From Desulfobulbaceae bacterium (GTDB lineage Bacteria; Desulfobacterota; Desulfobulbia; Desulfobulbales; Desulfobulbaceae): a stretch of DNA of 50,817 nt. This document shows, piece by piece, positions 1-8,382 of this stretch (its first letter is position 1; the number at the start of each line of letters is the position of its first letter). Location of the stretch: assembly GCA_011389815.1 (NCBI GenBank), contig JAABTP010000010.1, positions 1 through 50,817 on the forward strand, written 5' to 3'. The notes beneath the pieces were generated by a model that saw only the letters and a program-made list of their open reading frames with translations, did no database searches and had not been told where the DNA came from. The translations under genes and the position numbers were made by a program.

Positions 1-524
1 TGCCCTTTGACATCATATTCAGTCAGCTTGCCAATACCAAAAAAGGCCGCATAAAAAAGGGCCTTGAAACGATTTGTAATCGTTTGTTTTTTATGAAACA
101 ATAGAGGAAAGGTTTCATGAGGATGCTCCTCTTTGTAACGAGCTATCTTTGTTTGAATTGCAGTAACAACTTGCTCAATGATTCCAAGCTGCTCCACAAA
201 AGCGTCCAGAATACACACCCCAACGAAAGGAAGGTTTGGCGTCAGTTTGACAAGCTCCCCGCCTGGTGTATTCAAGAGTCGCCGATTACTTGGGCGTCCT
301 TTCTTTCGATTCAGCCCCCATTCCTGTCGAAGTCGGTTGACATGACGGATGGTGATGTTAAAATTTTCGTGTTCAGCCTTGATAATTTGCAAAATGGCTG
401 AACTTGTACATCCCGGGTGCCTTGACGCATATTCCCAGAGAATATATTGCTGTTCCTTGCTTATTTTCCGACCGTTTTTAAAAACCGGAACCGTGGACCA
501 TGCACTTTCCGCAGTACTCAACAT
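1..524 (-). CDS. Transposase-like protein, N-terminal part, cut by the window edge
   Basis: An open frame of 174 codons runs from an ATG at 524 off the left end without a stop. A GGGAG-type ribosome binding site lies just upstream of the ATG. The N-terminus has a helix-rich, helix-turn-helix-like segment (residues about 15-90, ending in an Arg/Lys-rich stretch RKKGRPSNRR), then a second region ending at GIGKLTEYDVKG. This layout resembles N-terminal DNA-binding domains of large transposases in sulfur-cycle bacteria, but the DDE catalytic core would lie outside the window, so the family is an inference. Plus-strand frames across the same stretch are short and look like shadows. No terminal inverted repeat could be fixed on the right side. 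Confidence 0.5.
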   Translation of the reverse strand, partial: MLSTAESAWSTVPVFKNGRKISKEQQYILWEYASRHPGCTSSAILQIIKAEHENFNITIRHVNRLRQEWGLNRKKGRPSNRRLLNTPGGELVKLTPNLPFVGVCILDAFVEQLGIIEQVVTAIQTKIARYKEEHPHETFPLLFHKKQTITNRFKALFYAAFFGIGKLTEYDVKG

Positions 525-842
525 TTTCCATCTCCCTTGGTTACCAATGACAAATCGTTTTTTATTACATTAATACCAGAAAAATCTCAAATGTCCATTT
601 TTTTCTGGTGTAAAATTAAAAGATTAACCAGCTAGCAGAAAAAGGCTGTCAGGGGCCTGTTTCATATAGTAATATATATGATTATAAGAAGTACACCTTT
701 AGAGTACCATTTCCGCCCGCCAAAATGAACTTTTTTCTCATCTTCCCTGAAAGGGGCTGAAAGAATACGCTGAATAAGGTACAAGTAATTTTATTATTCT
801 GAAAAGACATTACCTATTCTGCACCCCCACCTGTTATTTATT
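525..842. other. AT-rich intergenic region between transposase-like gene and rsmI
   Basis: This 318-bp gap separates two divergent genes. It holds AT-rich tracts (for example around 667-690) and presumably both promoters and the outer end of the putative mobile element. I see no RNA gene, no clear inverted repeat and no convincing small gene in it. Confidence 0.4.
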
Positions 843-1697
843 ATGCACACCCCAAAAAATACAGACAATACAGGCTCGCTCTATATAGTGGCAACCCCTA
901 TTGGCAATCTTACTGATATCAGTCAACGCATGCAGGATGTCCTTGCGACTGTAGATCTCATTGCCTGCGAAGATACCCGCCATACAGGCAGGTTACTGGC
1001 CCATCTGGGTATTAAAGCTGACCTTACCAGCTGTCATAAAGAAAATGAACAGCAAAAAACCGTCTATTTGCTCAAAAAACTCTCTGAAGGGCTGGATATT
1101 GCTCTGGTCTCTGATGCAGGTACTCCAGGGATCTCTGACCCTGGAGCGGTTCTGGTTCGTGGGGCGCGTGAACAAGGGCTTTCGGTTATCCCGGTGCCTG
1201 GCCCCTCAGCCCTGGCAACCGCCCTTTCTGCTTCCGGCCACCAAGGTGCAGGCTTTTATTTTGGTGGATTTCCAGCAGCCAAAACAGGAGAACGGGTGAA
1301 ACAGCTCAAAGCACTCAAGGGTCTCAACTGTCCTTTAATTTTTTACGAGGCTCCCCATCGTGTCCAGGCAACCTTGCAGGATTGCCTTGAAGTTTTCGGC
1401 GACCGGCAGGCTCAGCTCTTTCGGGAACTGACCAAACTTCACGAAGAACATCTTTCCGGTCCCCTTTCCATCCTTATTGAACATACTCAAGGCAAGGTAC
1501 GGGGTGAATTGGTTTTGATTATCAGCGGCCAACCAGAGCGCAAGGAAGAACAACCGGATAATCTGGACGAATTGATTCTCTGGTACCGGGATACAGAAAA
1601 AACCTCTCTCAAAGATGCGGCCCGGATCATTGCCAAGGATCTGGATTTGCCTCGATCCCAGGTCTATGGCCACGCCCTGTCTATCTGGAAAAATTAA
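843..1697 (+). CDS. rsmI: 16S rRNA (cytidine-1402 2'-O) methyltransferase RsmI
   Basis: RsmI transfers a methyl group from S-adenosylmethionine to the ribose of C1402 of 16S rRNA in the decoding centre. The 284-residue length is normal. Family signatures are visible in order: LYIVATPIGNLTDIS near residue 13, EDTRHTGRLLAHLGI near 43, the SAM-binding loop VSDAGTPGISDPG near 87, and PVPGPSALATALSASG near 115, together forming the tetrapyrrole-methylase fold. The start at 843 places the first motif at the usual distance; the ribosome binding site is weak. The next gene begins 43 bp downstream on the same strand, so co-transcription is possible. Identification is firm on the motifs. Confidence 0.96.
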   Translation: MHTPKNTDNTGSLYIVATPIGNLTDISQRMQDVLATVDLIACEDTRHTGRLLAHLGIKADLTSCHKENEQQKTVYLLKKLSEGLDIALVSDAGTPGISDPGAVLVRGAREQGLSVIPVPGPSALATALSASGHQGAGFYFGGFPAAKTGERVKQLKALKGLNCPLIFYEAPHRVQATLQDCLEVFGDRQAQLFRELTKLHEEHLSGPLSILIEHTQGKVRGELVLIISGQPERKEEQPDNLDELILWYRDTEKTSLKDAARIIAKDLDLPRSQVYGHALSIWKN

Positions 1698-1740
1698 CAA
1701 GCCATCACTCAAAAAACAAAGCTTACATACAAAAAAAATT

Positions 1741-4700
1741 ATGAAATCTCTTGGTATTTGTGCGGGCGCCTCCAGCATCTCTTTAACAGGAATTGAACAA
1801 CAGTCTTTGGACAGGAAACTTCTCTTTTCTCAATCCCAGGCCCATGACGGCAACCCGAGAAAGGTGTTGCGGGAGATGTTGGAGCAGATCGACGATCTCC
1901 AGGGATACAAGATCGCAGCCACTGGACGTAAATTCAGAAATATGCTCAACTTCTCCGGTATTGCTGAACCCGAAGCTGTGGAGTTGGCGACTTCGTTTCT
2001 TCTGCCGCCGGATCATCCCTACCGGGTGGTGATCAGTGCCGGTGGAGAGACCACCATGGTTTATCATCTGGACGAGGACGGCAAGGTCAATGAAATCCAT
2101 ACCGGCAATAAATGCGCCTCTGGAACCGGTGAATTCTTTCTCCAGCAGCTGGGCAGGATGTCAATGAATTTGGACGAGGCCGGAAAGATGGAGATGCCGG
2201 AAAAACCCTATAAGGTCTCAGGCCGCTGTTCGGTCTTTTGCAAAAGTGACTGCACACATGCCCTGAATAAAGGGATTCCCAAGGAGCAAGTGGTTGCGGG
2301 TCTGTCCCGGATGATGTCCGGCAAGGTCATGGAGTTGCTTAAGAAGCTGCCCAAGGATGCTGTCATGCTGGTGGGCGGCTGTGTGGGCAATCAGGCAATG
2401 GTCCACTACCTGCAAGAGGCCATCCCCGATCTCTATATCCCTAAAGAGGCTGCCGCCTTTGAGGCCGTGGGCGCAGCCCTCTGGGCACTGAGCAATCAAA
2501 CCCAACCATTTACCTCCCTGGACGCCATTTTTACTGACCAACAGGCTGGTCTGGCCACCCTGCCACCACTCTCTGAATGTCAGCATCTGGTGGATTATAA
2601 GCATCAGGAACGCAGTGCAGCTGAAGAAGGCGATAAGGTGATCCTTGGTCTGGATGTCGGCTCCACCACCACCAAGGGCGTACTCATGCGACGCAGTGAT
2701 AAGGCCATTATCGCTGCTGAATACCTGCGTACCAACGGCGATCCCATTGGGGCCTCAAAAAATGTCTACCAAAGTCTGGCAGATCAGGTCAAAGTGCCGA
2801 TCAGCATTGAGGGCCTGGGCGTCACCGGGTCCGGCCGCCAGATCGCTGGTCTCCATGCCCTGACTGACGGCGTGATCAACGAAATCGTGGCCCATGCCAC
2901 TGCGGCAGTGCATTTTGACCCGGAAGTGGATACCATCTTCGAGATCGGGGGCCAGGATGCCAAGTATACCTATATCACCAATGGTGTGCCCAGCGATTAT
3001 GCGATGAACGAGGCCTGTAGTGCTGGCACTGGCTCCTTTCTTGAAGAGGCGGCCAAGGAGAGCCTGGGCCTTGACGTGACCGAAATCGGTGAGACTGCTT
3101 TTCGGGCCACGGCTCCGCCTAACTTCAGCGATCAATGCGCCGCCTTTATTGGCTCAGACATCAAACGTTCGGTCCAGGAAAACGTGCCCTTAGAGGACAT
3201 CGTTGCTGGCCTGGTCTACTCCATTGGTATGAATTATAATAACCGGGTCAAGGGCAACCGACCAGTGGGCAAGAAAGTCTTTGTCCAGGGCGGAGTCTGC
3301 TATAATAAGGCCGTGCCAGCGGCTATGGCCGGGCTGACTGGCAAACAAGTGGTGGTCCCTGCGGAAGCCGGACTCATGGGGGCCTTTGGGGTAGCATTAG
3401 AGGTGGAACGACGTATGGAGCAGGACCTGCTCAAGGTCCAGGAATACGATCTCCAGGAACTGATTGCCCGGCAGGTGGAATACGGCAAACCCTTTATATG
3501 CGGCGGTGGCAAGGACTGCGACCGGGGCTGTGAGATCTCCCGGATCAAGATCAAGGACAAGGTCTACCCCTTTGGCGGCATCTGCAATCGCTACGACAAC
3601 CTGATCCATAACCGCAAGGTCAAGACTGAAGATCTGAATCTGGTCATCAAGAGAGAGCAGCGGGTCTTTCGGGATCTGGCACCCAATGATCCAGAGGATA
3701 CCCGGCCCACTGTGGGCATGAACCGCTCTTTTCTCCTGAACACCTACTTTCCCTTTTTCAATGCCTTTTTTGCAGACCTGGGGTTTCGTCTCACCCTGCC
3801 TTCCAAGGAAGATCCCAAGGGTATGGATCAACAGGGGGCAGCCTTTTGTTACCCTGTAGAGATCGCTCATAATTACGCCGCAACCATGGTGGCAGAAAAA
3901 CCAGATTATATCTTTTTGCCCCATCTTCGGGGGCTGGATATGGGGGAACCAGATATAACCTCCTGCACCTGCGTGCTGGTTCAGGGCGAGCCCTATTATC
4001 TCCGCACCGCCTTTCCTGCCCTGGCTGATGAGCAGCAGGTAATCTCCCAGGTCATTGATTTTTCCAAGGGCAATACAGCAGACACTGCGGCATTCCAGAA
4101 ACTGGCCCAAAAGCTGGGTGTTGATTCAAACAAGGTCGCAGCGGCACTGAAGGCTGCTGATGCGGCCCAGAAATCCTTTACTCAGGACATTCGGGAAATG
4201 GGGAAACAGGCCTTAACAGAGCTTGAAGCAGACCCGGAAAAATTCGGCACCGTGGTTTTTGGCCGCCCCTATAATGCCTTTGCCTCTGTGGCGAATAAAG
4301 GGATTCCTGCCAAGTTTGCCAGTCGTGGCATTGCTGTGATCCCCTTTGACATGCTCCCCTACTGGGAGGAACAACTGGCTGATGACGAAAACATGTACTG
4401 GGCAATGGGCCAGATCATCCTCAAAGGTGCACGCTTTGCTGAGCGCCATCCCCAGCTCTTTAGTACTTATATTACCAATTTTTCCTGTGGGCCAGACTCC
4501 TTTCTGGTCAGCTTTTTCCGGGATGTCATGGGTCGCAAGCCCTCACTGACCCTGGAACTGGACAGCCATACTGCGGATGCCGGCCTGGAGACCCGAATTG
4601 AGGCCTTCCTCGACATTATCCACTATTATCGGGAGATTCAGAAAAAAGATCCCACTCTTCCACAAAACAAAGAGCTCTTTCATTCTGCCCAACTTGAGGA

Positions 4701-6009
4701 ACACAACAGGGTGACTGGAGTGCGGACGTCGGATAATAACTGGGTTCCCCTTACTGATTCCAAAGTATGCCTGCTCATTCCTGCCATGAGTCGTTATGTC
4801 ACCCCCTTGTTGGCAGCGGCCTTTGGCAGGATCGGTATTCGTACTGAAATCCTTCAGCCTGCTGACGAGGAAGTCCTCAAACTCGGACGGGGCAATGCCT
4901 CGTGTAAGGAATGCCTGCCCTTGCAAACCACCTTGGGATCGCTGCTCAACAGGATTAAACAACGCAAGGATGGGGAGATCCTGGTCTATTATATGGCCAG
5001 CTCTGACGGTCCTTGCCGCCTGGGTCAGTACCATGTCTACACCAAGCGGATGCTTGAACGGCAGAAGATTAAGGATGTGGCTATACTCACCCCAACCTCC
5101 ATGAACGGCTATTGTAACCTGGGGGACAACTTCCTGCGGGCTGCCTGGCGGGCTGTGGTAATCGGTGATCTTTTTGATGAAATGTGGTCCACCGTGCTGG
5201 CCGGGGCCAAGGATCGCGAGGCTGGCTTGCAGGTCTTTCATGAGGAATTCGAAAAGATCAGAGCGCTCATGCACCGACGCTGGCCCATCATTGCTCCCCA
5301 GCTCTCCAAATCTGCGGCCCGCTTAGCCCGGATTCCTTTAAAGATGCCCTATGAGCAGATTCCCAAGATCTCTCTGGTGGGGGAAATGTATGTACGTCAT
5401 GACCCTATCTCCTTGCAGAACATGATTGAACGGCTGGCAGACCGGGGCTTCATTGTCCGTACTGCCATGATCAGCGAATACATCAAGTTCATTGACTGGC
5501 TGATCAAACATGATATTGAAGGCGAACGGACCAAGGGTTTTGCAATCCGGGAGCAGGTGAAGCGCTACTTTAATCATGCTATCCGTAAGCGGCTTGGTCC
5601 GTCCGGGTTATTCTTTTATGATGGCAATGCGCCCATTGAGCCGGTCATGGAGGCAGGTGGCAAATATGTTTCACCCTATTTCACCGTGGAAACCATTGTC
5701 ACGGTAGGCTCAGCCATACACGAGATCCTCCATCCCTCCTGCGGGATTATCTCTATCGGGCCTTTTGGCTGCATGCCTTCCCGTGTGGCAGAAGCAGTGC
5801 TGAACGAAAAGTTCACTACCACGGAGAAGCTTGCCCAACTCAAGGGCGGGGAAACCCACTGGGGACCTCTTCTGGAGAAGGATCGTAAACTGCCTTTTAT
5901 CTGTATTGAGACGGATGGGAATCCCTTTCCTCAGCTCATTGAGGCCCGGATGGAGGCCTTTTGTCTTCAGGCGGAACGGCTGAATGAGCAGATGTTGGCG
6001 TGTCGGTAG
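1741..6009 (+). CDS. Giant acyl-CoA dehydratase activase-like protein (two BadF/HgdC ATPase domains plus DUF2229-type region)
   Basis: The protein has 1422 residues. The frame is open from 1615, inside rsmI, but the ATG at 1741 begins the family-like MKSLGICAGASS, so I chose it. Residues 1-290 form a first ASKHA/BadF-type ATPase half with CASGTGEF (Cys125) and GRCSVFC. Residues from about 301 form a canonical second half: LGLDVGSTTTKG, then GGQDAKYTYI, then NEACSAGTGSF with Cys near 426 and SDQCAAF. A long C-terminal part (from about 660) matches the DUF2229-type architecture. Activases of this superfamily use ATP to push an electron from a cysteine-bound 4Fe-4S cluster into 2-hydroxyacyl-CoA dehydratases or benzoyl-CoA reductases. 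No catalytic dehydratase gene is adjacent, so the electron acceptor here is unknown. The two cysteine pairs suggest an internal pseudo-dimer. Confidence 0.85.
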   Translation: MKSLGICAGASSISLTGIEQQSLDRKLLFSQSQAHDGNPRKVLREMLEQIDDLQGYKIAATGRKFRNMLNFSGIAEPEAVELATSFLLPPDHPYRVVISAGGETTMVYHLDEDGKVNEIHTGNKCASGTGEFFLQQLGRMSMNLDEAGKMEMPEKPYKVSGRCSVFCKSDCTHALNKGIPKEQVVAGLSRMMSGKVMELLKKLPKDAVMLVGGCVGNQAMVHYLQEAIPDLYIPKEAAAFEAVGAALWALSNQTQPFTSLDAIFTDQQAGLATLPPLSECQHLVDYKHQERSAAEEGDKVILGLDVGSTTTKGVLMRRSDKAIIAAEYLRTNGDPIGASKNVYQSLADQVKVPISIEGLGVTGSGRQIAGLHALTDGVINEIVAHATAAVHFDPEVDTIFEIGGQDAKYTYITNGVPSDYAMNEACSAGTGSFLEEAAKESLGLDVTEIGETAFRATAPPNFSDQCAAFIGSDIKRSVQENVPLEDIVAGLVYSIGMNYNNRVKGNRPVGKKVFVQGGVCYNKAVPAAMAGLTGKQVVVPAEAGLMGAFGVALEVERRMEQDLLKVQEYDLQELIARQVEYGKPFICGGGKDCDRGCEISRIKIKDKVYPFGGICNRYDNLIHNRKVKTEDLNLVIKREQRVFRDLAPNDPEDTRPTVGMNRSFLLNTYFPFFNAFFADLGFRLTLPSKEDPKGMDQQGAAFCYPVEIAHNYAATMVAEKPDYIFLPHLRGLDMGEPDITSCTCVLVQGEPYYLRTAFPALADEQQVISQVIDFSKGNTADTAAFQKLAQKLGVDSNKVAAALKAADAAQKSFTQDIREMGKQALTELEADPEKFGTVVFGRPYNAFASVANKGIPAKFASRGIAVIPFDMLPYWEEQLADDENMYWAMGQIILKGARFAERHPQLFSTYITNFSCGPDSFLVSFFRDVMGRKPSLTLELDSHTADAGLETRIEAFLDIIHYYREIQKKDPTLPQNKELFHSAQLEEHNRVTGVRTSDNNWVPLTDSKVCLLIPAMSRYVTPLLAAAFGRIGIRTEILQPADEEVLKLGRGNASCKECLPLQTTLGSLLNRIKQRKDGEILVYYMASSDGPCRLGQYHVYTKRMLERQKIKDVAILTPTSMNGYCNLGDNFLRAAWRAVVIGDLFDEMWSTVLAGAKDREAGLQVFHEEFEKIRALMHRRWPIIAPQLSKSAARLARIPLKMPYEQIPKISLVGEMYVRHDPISLQNMIERLADRGFIVRTAMISEYIKFIDWLIKHDIEGERTKGFAIREQVKRYFNHAIRKRLGPSGLFFYDGNAPIEPVMEAGGKYVSPYFTVETIVTVGSAIHEILHPSCGIISIGPFGCMPSRVAEAVLNEKFTTTEKLAQLKGGETHWGPLLEKDRKLPFICIETDGNPFPQLIEARMEAFCLQAERLNEQMLACR

Positions 6010-6019
6010 GCCACTCTTT

Positions 6020-6037
6020 CCGATGTTGAAACATCGG
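6020..6037. other. Perfect 18-bp palindrome downstream of the activase-like gene
   Basis: CCGATGTT and AACATCGG are perfect inverted copies separated by GA, 10 bp after the stop codon at 6009. No T-run follows, so it is at best a weak terminator or an mRNA 3'-end stabilising hairpin. Confidence 0.5.
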
Positions 6038-6164
6038 TATCTGTATGCGCGCCCTCTTTGATGGCTTGCTTCTTGTCCCGGAAGGACAACCGATAATAGC
6101 CCCGTGATTTATTGCGAGGTGTTCAGGGGCAAGGAGCAAGACACAGTTCACACAGGATCACTTT

Positions 6165-6348
6165 CTGATTCCCTCGCCCGATGTTCTTCCTTTCCTTCGA
6201 GCGATGTTTTCTGATTCCCTCGCCCGATGCTTTTCCTTTCCTTCGAGCGATGCTTTCTGATTCCCTCGCCCGATGCTTTTTCTTTCCTTCGAGCGATGCT
6301 TTCCGATTCCCTCGCCCGATGCTTTTTCTTTCCTTCGAGCGATGCTCC
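6165..6348. repeat. Tandem array of eight 23-bp units (alternating pair, 46-bp higher-order period)
   Basis: The sequence falls into eight contiguous 23-bp units starting at 6165, 6188, 6211, 6234, 6257, 6280, 6303 and 6326. Odd units begin CTGATTCCCTCGCCCGATG; even units carry TTTCCTTCGAGCGATG. The pair therefore repeats every 46 bp, and both unit types end in CGATGCTTT or close variants. The period is not a multiple of three, so frames across it give 23-residue peptide repeats in either direction; I read these as by-products and not genes. The array runs directly into the dispersed repeat at 6341. There are no unique spacers, so it is not a CRISPR array. Confidence 0.93.
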
Positions 6349-6464
6349 CTTTCCGTATCGGATGACCGAGGAGACATGGTAAGGGCGAAAGAATTTCGTT
6401 TCTACGGATTGCGGGAATGTGCAGATTAGGGGTATGATGGGGGATTACAGGGCCCAAGGTGCGG
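6341..6464 (+). repeat. Dispersed repeat, copy A
   Basis: This segment aligns nearly gap-free with 9819-9942. Shared blocks include GATGCTCC near the start, TCGGATGA, CGAGGAGA, GGGAATGT and a TATNAT box near the end. By eye, identity is roughly 75-80 percent. Both copies lie on the plus strand just upstream of a plus-strand gene. The left end of copy A merges with the 23-bp tandem array. Confidence 0.8.
6409..6438 (+). promoter_or_regulatory. Candidate sigma70-type promoter inside dispersed repeat copy A
   Basis: TTGCGG (6409-6414) and TATGAT (6433-6438) are separated by 18 bp. The same arrangement is kept in copy B. It would transcribe the glycosyltransferase gene whose ATG at 6555 lies 117 bp after the -10 box. 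Prediction by inspection only. Confidence 0.45.
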
Positions 6465-6554
6465 CTGGAGGCACTGAACGATCCCTGCATGAGCTATGAA
6501 GACTGTGAGGTTCTGTGCCGTGACACTATTGAAAAGCAACCCAAGAGAAAAACC

Positions 6555-7751
6555 ATGTCATTATTTACCCTGTTCCTGTTCTGTATCCTTGTTATTGCCC
6601 TGTTTACACTGCGGGACTACTTTCATGCCCATCACCACATAGAGCAACTGGATCATGTCCCACCTCTGGAAACAGCTGCATTGCCTTTAGTCTCTGTTAT
6701 TATCCCGGCCTGTAATGAGGAGCAGGGCATTGAGGCTGCCTTAACTTCTCTCTTGTCCCTTAATTACCCCAATCTGGAAATCATTGTTCTCAACGACCGG
6801 TCCATTGATGCCACACCGCAGATCCTTGACCGCATGGCAGGCAAGCATCCCCGCCTGCGGGTGGTTCATATTACGGAGCTACCTGCAGGCTGGCTGGGCA
6901 AGAACCATGCCTTGCACCAGGGGGCTGCCCAGGCCAGGGGCGAGTTCCTGCTCTTTACAGATGCTGATGTCCACTTTGCTCCAGAAACCATCCACCGTGC
7001 CGTGGCAAAGATGGAGACCCATAAGTTGGATCATCTCTGTCTTCTTTTCCGTATGACTGCTCCGAGCCGTTTGCTCTCTCTGTTGATTGCAGACAGCCTT
7101 TCCGGTGGTTTCACCATGCTTAAACCTTGGCTGGTCAGCAAGCCAGACTCCCGCTCCTTTATCGGGGCAGGCGGTTTTAACATGATACGGAAGAGCTTTT
7201 ATCACAGCTTTGGCGGTCACCGTCCTATTCGGCTCTGCCCGGTGGATGATGTGCTGCTGGGACGTCTGGCCAAAGAAAGCAGAGGCCGATGCGACTGTCT
7301 CAATGGAAGTAGCTTTGTCAGTGTGGAATGGTATGGTTCTGTTGGGGAGATGGTGCGCGGCCTGCGCAAGAACGCCTTTGCCCTGCTGGACTACCGTTTC
7401 TCTTTGCTGCTTGCAGCAACTGCGGCACTTGTCTCTGTGCATATCCTGCCGCTCTGGGGCCTGCTGCTGGCGGACGGCCTTGCTCGCCTCCTCTGCGGTA
7501 CCATTGTTGGTGCAAACCTCCTGGCCCTGGCCTTGGGAGCACGAGCCTTTCAGACAGATCTTCGCTGCCTGCCCTGGTTTCCTGTTACGCCGTATATCAA
7601 GCTCTATATTATCTGGCACGCTGTGCTGTCCACCCTGATTGAGGGCGGTATTGACTGGCGTGGTACCTTTTATTCGCTGGATGAGCTGAAAGCACACAAG
7701 GTCTCGGTGCTGCCGTGGGTGAAGATGGAGAAAGGGGGCGCGGTTGATTGA
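6555..7751 (+). CDS. Membrane-anchored family 2 glycosyltransferase
   Basis: The 398-residue product starts with a hydrophobic signal-anchor (MSLFTLFLFCILVIALF), followed by a GT2 catalytic domain: VSVIIPACNEEQGIEAAL, then EIIVLNDRSID, then the metal-binding FTDADVHF. Two or three hydrophobic helices follow near residues 280-360. The domain resembles HpnB- and carotenoid-glycosyltransferase-like enzymes, which transfer sugars at the cytoplasmic membrane; the actual acceptor is unknown. The open frame extends upstream to 6459, but residues before 6555 are polar, lie next to the dispersed repeat and lack family similarity, so I prefer 6555; its ribosome binding site is weak. The gene ends 22 bp from the convergent RloB-like gene, with no intervening terminator seen. 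Confidence 0.85.
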   Translation: MSLFTLFLFCILVIALFTLRDYFHAHHHIEQLDHVPPLETAALPLVSVIIPACNEEQGIEAALTSLLSLNYPNLEIIVLNDRSIDATPQILDRMAGKHPRLRVVHITELPAGWLGKNHALHQGAAQARGEFLLFTDADVHFAPETIHRAVAKMETHKLDHLCLLFRMTAPSRLLSLLIADSLSGGFTMLKPWLVSKPDSRSFIGAGGFNMIRKSFYHSFGGHRPIRLCPVDDVLLGRLAKESRGRCDCLNGSSFVSVEWYGSVGEMVRGLRKNAFALLDYRFSLLLAATAALVSVHILPLWGLLLADGLARLLCGTIVGANLLALALGARAFQTDLRCLPWFPVTPYIKLYIIWHAVLSTLIEGGIDWRGTFYSLDELKAHKVSVLPWVKMEKGGAVD

Positions 7752-7773
7752 GGAGGCAAGGGAGGCTGGGGCC

Positions 7774-8382
7774 TCAGCGGCAACCGGCTTCCGATAAGAT
7801 GAATTTCTCAACCAATCTGTACACTGTTGTACCGGTATTCTTGGGCCAATCTTTGCATGGTGGAGTATCACGCAGTTTGGCTTGGTGGACAGCCTTGCTG
7901 ATACTGTCCCAGGTAAATTTTCGCAGATCAATCCCTTTGTCGTAGTTCTTGAGATACTGTCTCAACCGCTCTGAACATTTACGCGAGGTATCTATACTTT
8001 TACCGTCTTCAAAATGCAGGAGCAGCCAGTATTCAAACTTGGGATTACTGAGAGCGAAACCGTAATTCTTTTTAGTCTGCGACCAAGTGAGCAGCTCCCT
8101 CAGTTGCGCATCCGTCCACTGATCTTTATCAACAACCAGCCATGCCTCGTCTGAATCCTTTAAGCTGTTCTTTTTCAGCCAGGTGGTCATACGCTTCAGA
8201 ACTTGAGGCGGCGCACTGTCATGGCCGCATTTCAGGCAGTTTACCCGAACCGTTGCATCCCGGCTGTTGAACAGAGAGAAATACTGCGGTTCCGTCTTTG
8301 CTCCTTCCGCAGCAATGAGGAACAGTTTACGATACGACCGCCGCCCGGTCCGCCGGACAAACCTGCGCACTTTGCGGGCCAT
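7774..8382 (-). CDS. RloB-like protein, putative nuclease partner of the adjacent ATPase
   Basis: The 202-residue protein shows the RloB family pattern: a basic N-terminus, FLIAAEGAKTEPQYFSLF with Glu26, VVDKDQW with Asp85 and Asp87, and SNPKFEYWLLLHFE. A Glu followed by a DxD pair recalls the Toprim arrangement, which suggests a metal-dependent nuclease; that function is an inference. Its ATG overlaps the stop codon of the ATPase gene in a TAATG junction at 8382, so the two are translationally coupled. RloA/RloB pairs were named as genes linked to restriction-modification loci and have been proposed as defence or abortive-infection modules. No restriction-modification genes are adjacent here. 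Confidence 0.85.
   Translation of the reverse strand: MARKVRRFVRRTGRRSYRKLFLIAAEGAKTEPQYFSLFNSRDATVRVNCLKCGHDSAPPQVLKRMTTWLKKNSLKDSDEAWLVVDKDQWTDAQLRELLTWSQTKKNYGFALSNPKFEYWLLLHFEDGKSIDTSRKCSERLRQYLKNYDKGIDLRKFTWDSISKAVHQAKLRDTPPCKDWPKNTGTTVYRLVEKFILSEAGCR

Noticed and set aside
117-635. Plus-strand small frames at the left end
   Set aside because: They lie antisense to the 174-codon transposase-like frame, which has the better start site and composition.
1615-1740. Upstream extension of the activase-like gene into rsmI
   Set aside because: The conserved N-terminus begins at the ATG at 1741; the extension overlaps rsmI in another frame.
6165-6348. CRISPR array
   Set aside because: The units are contiguous with no unique spacers and no cas gene is near; the same holds for the arrays at 11765 and 29526.
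6123-6490. Minus-strand frames encoding Arg/Lys-rich 23-residue peptide repeats
   Set aside because: They are translations of the 23-bp tandem array; the period makes all frames repeat, and there is no ribosome binding site or family match.
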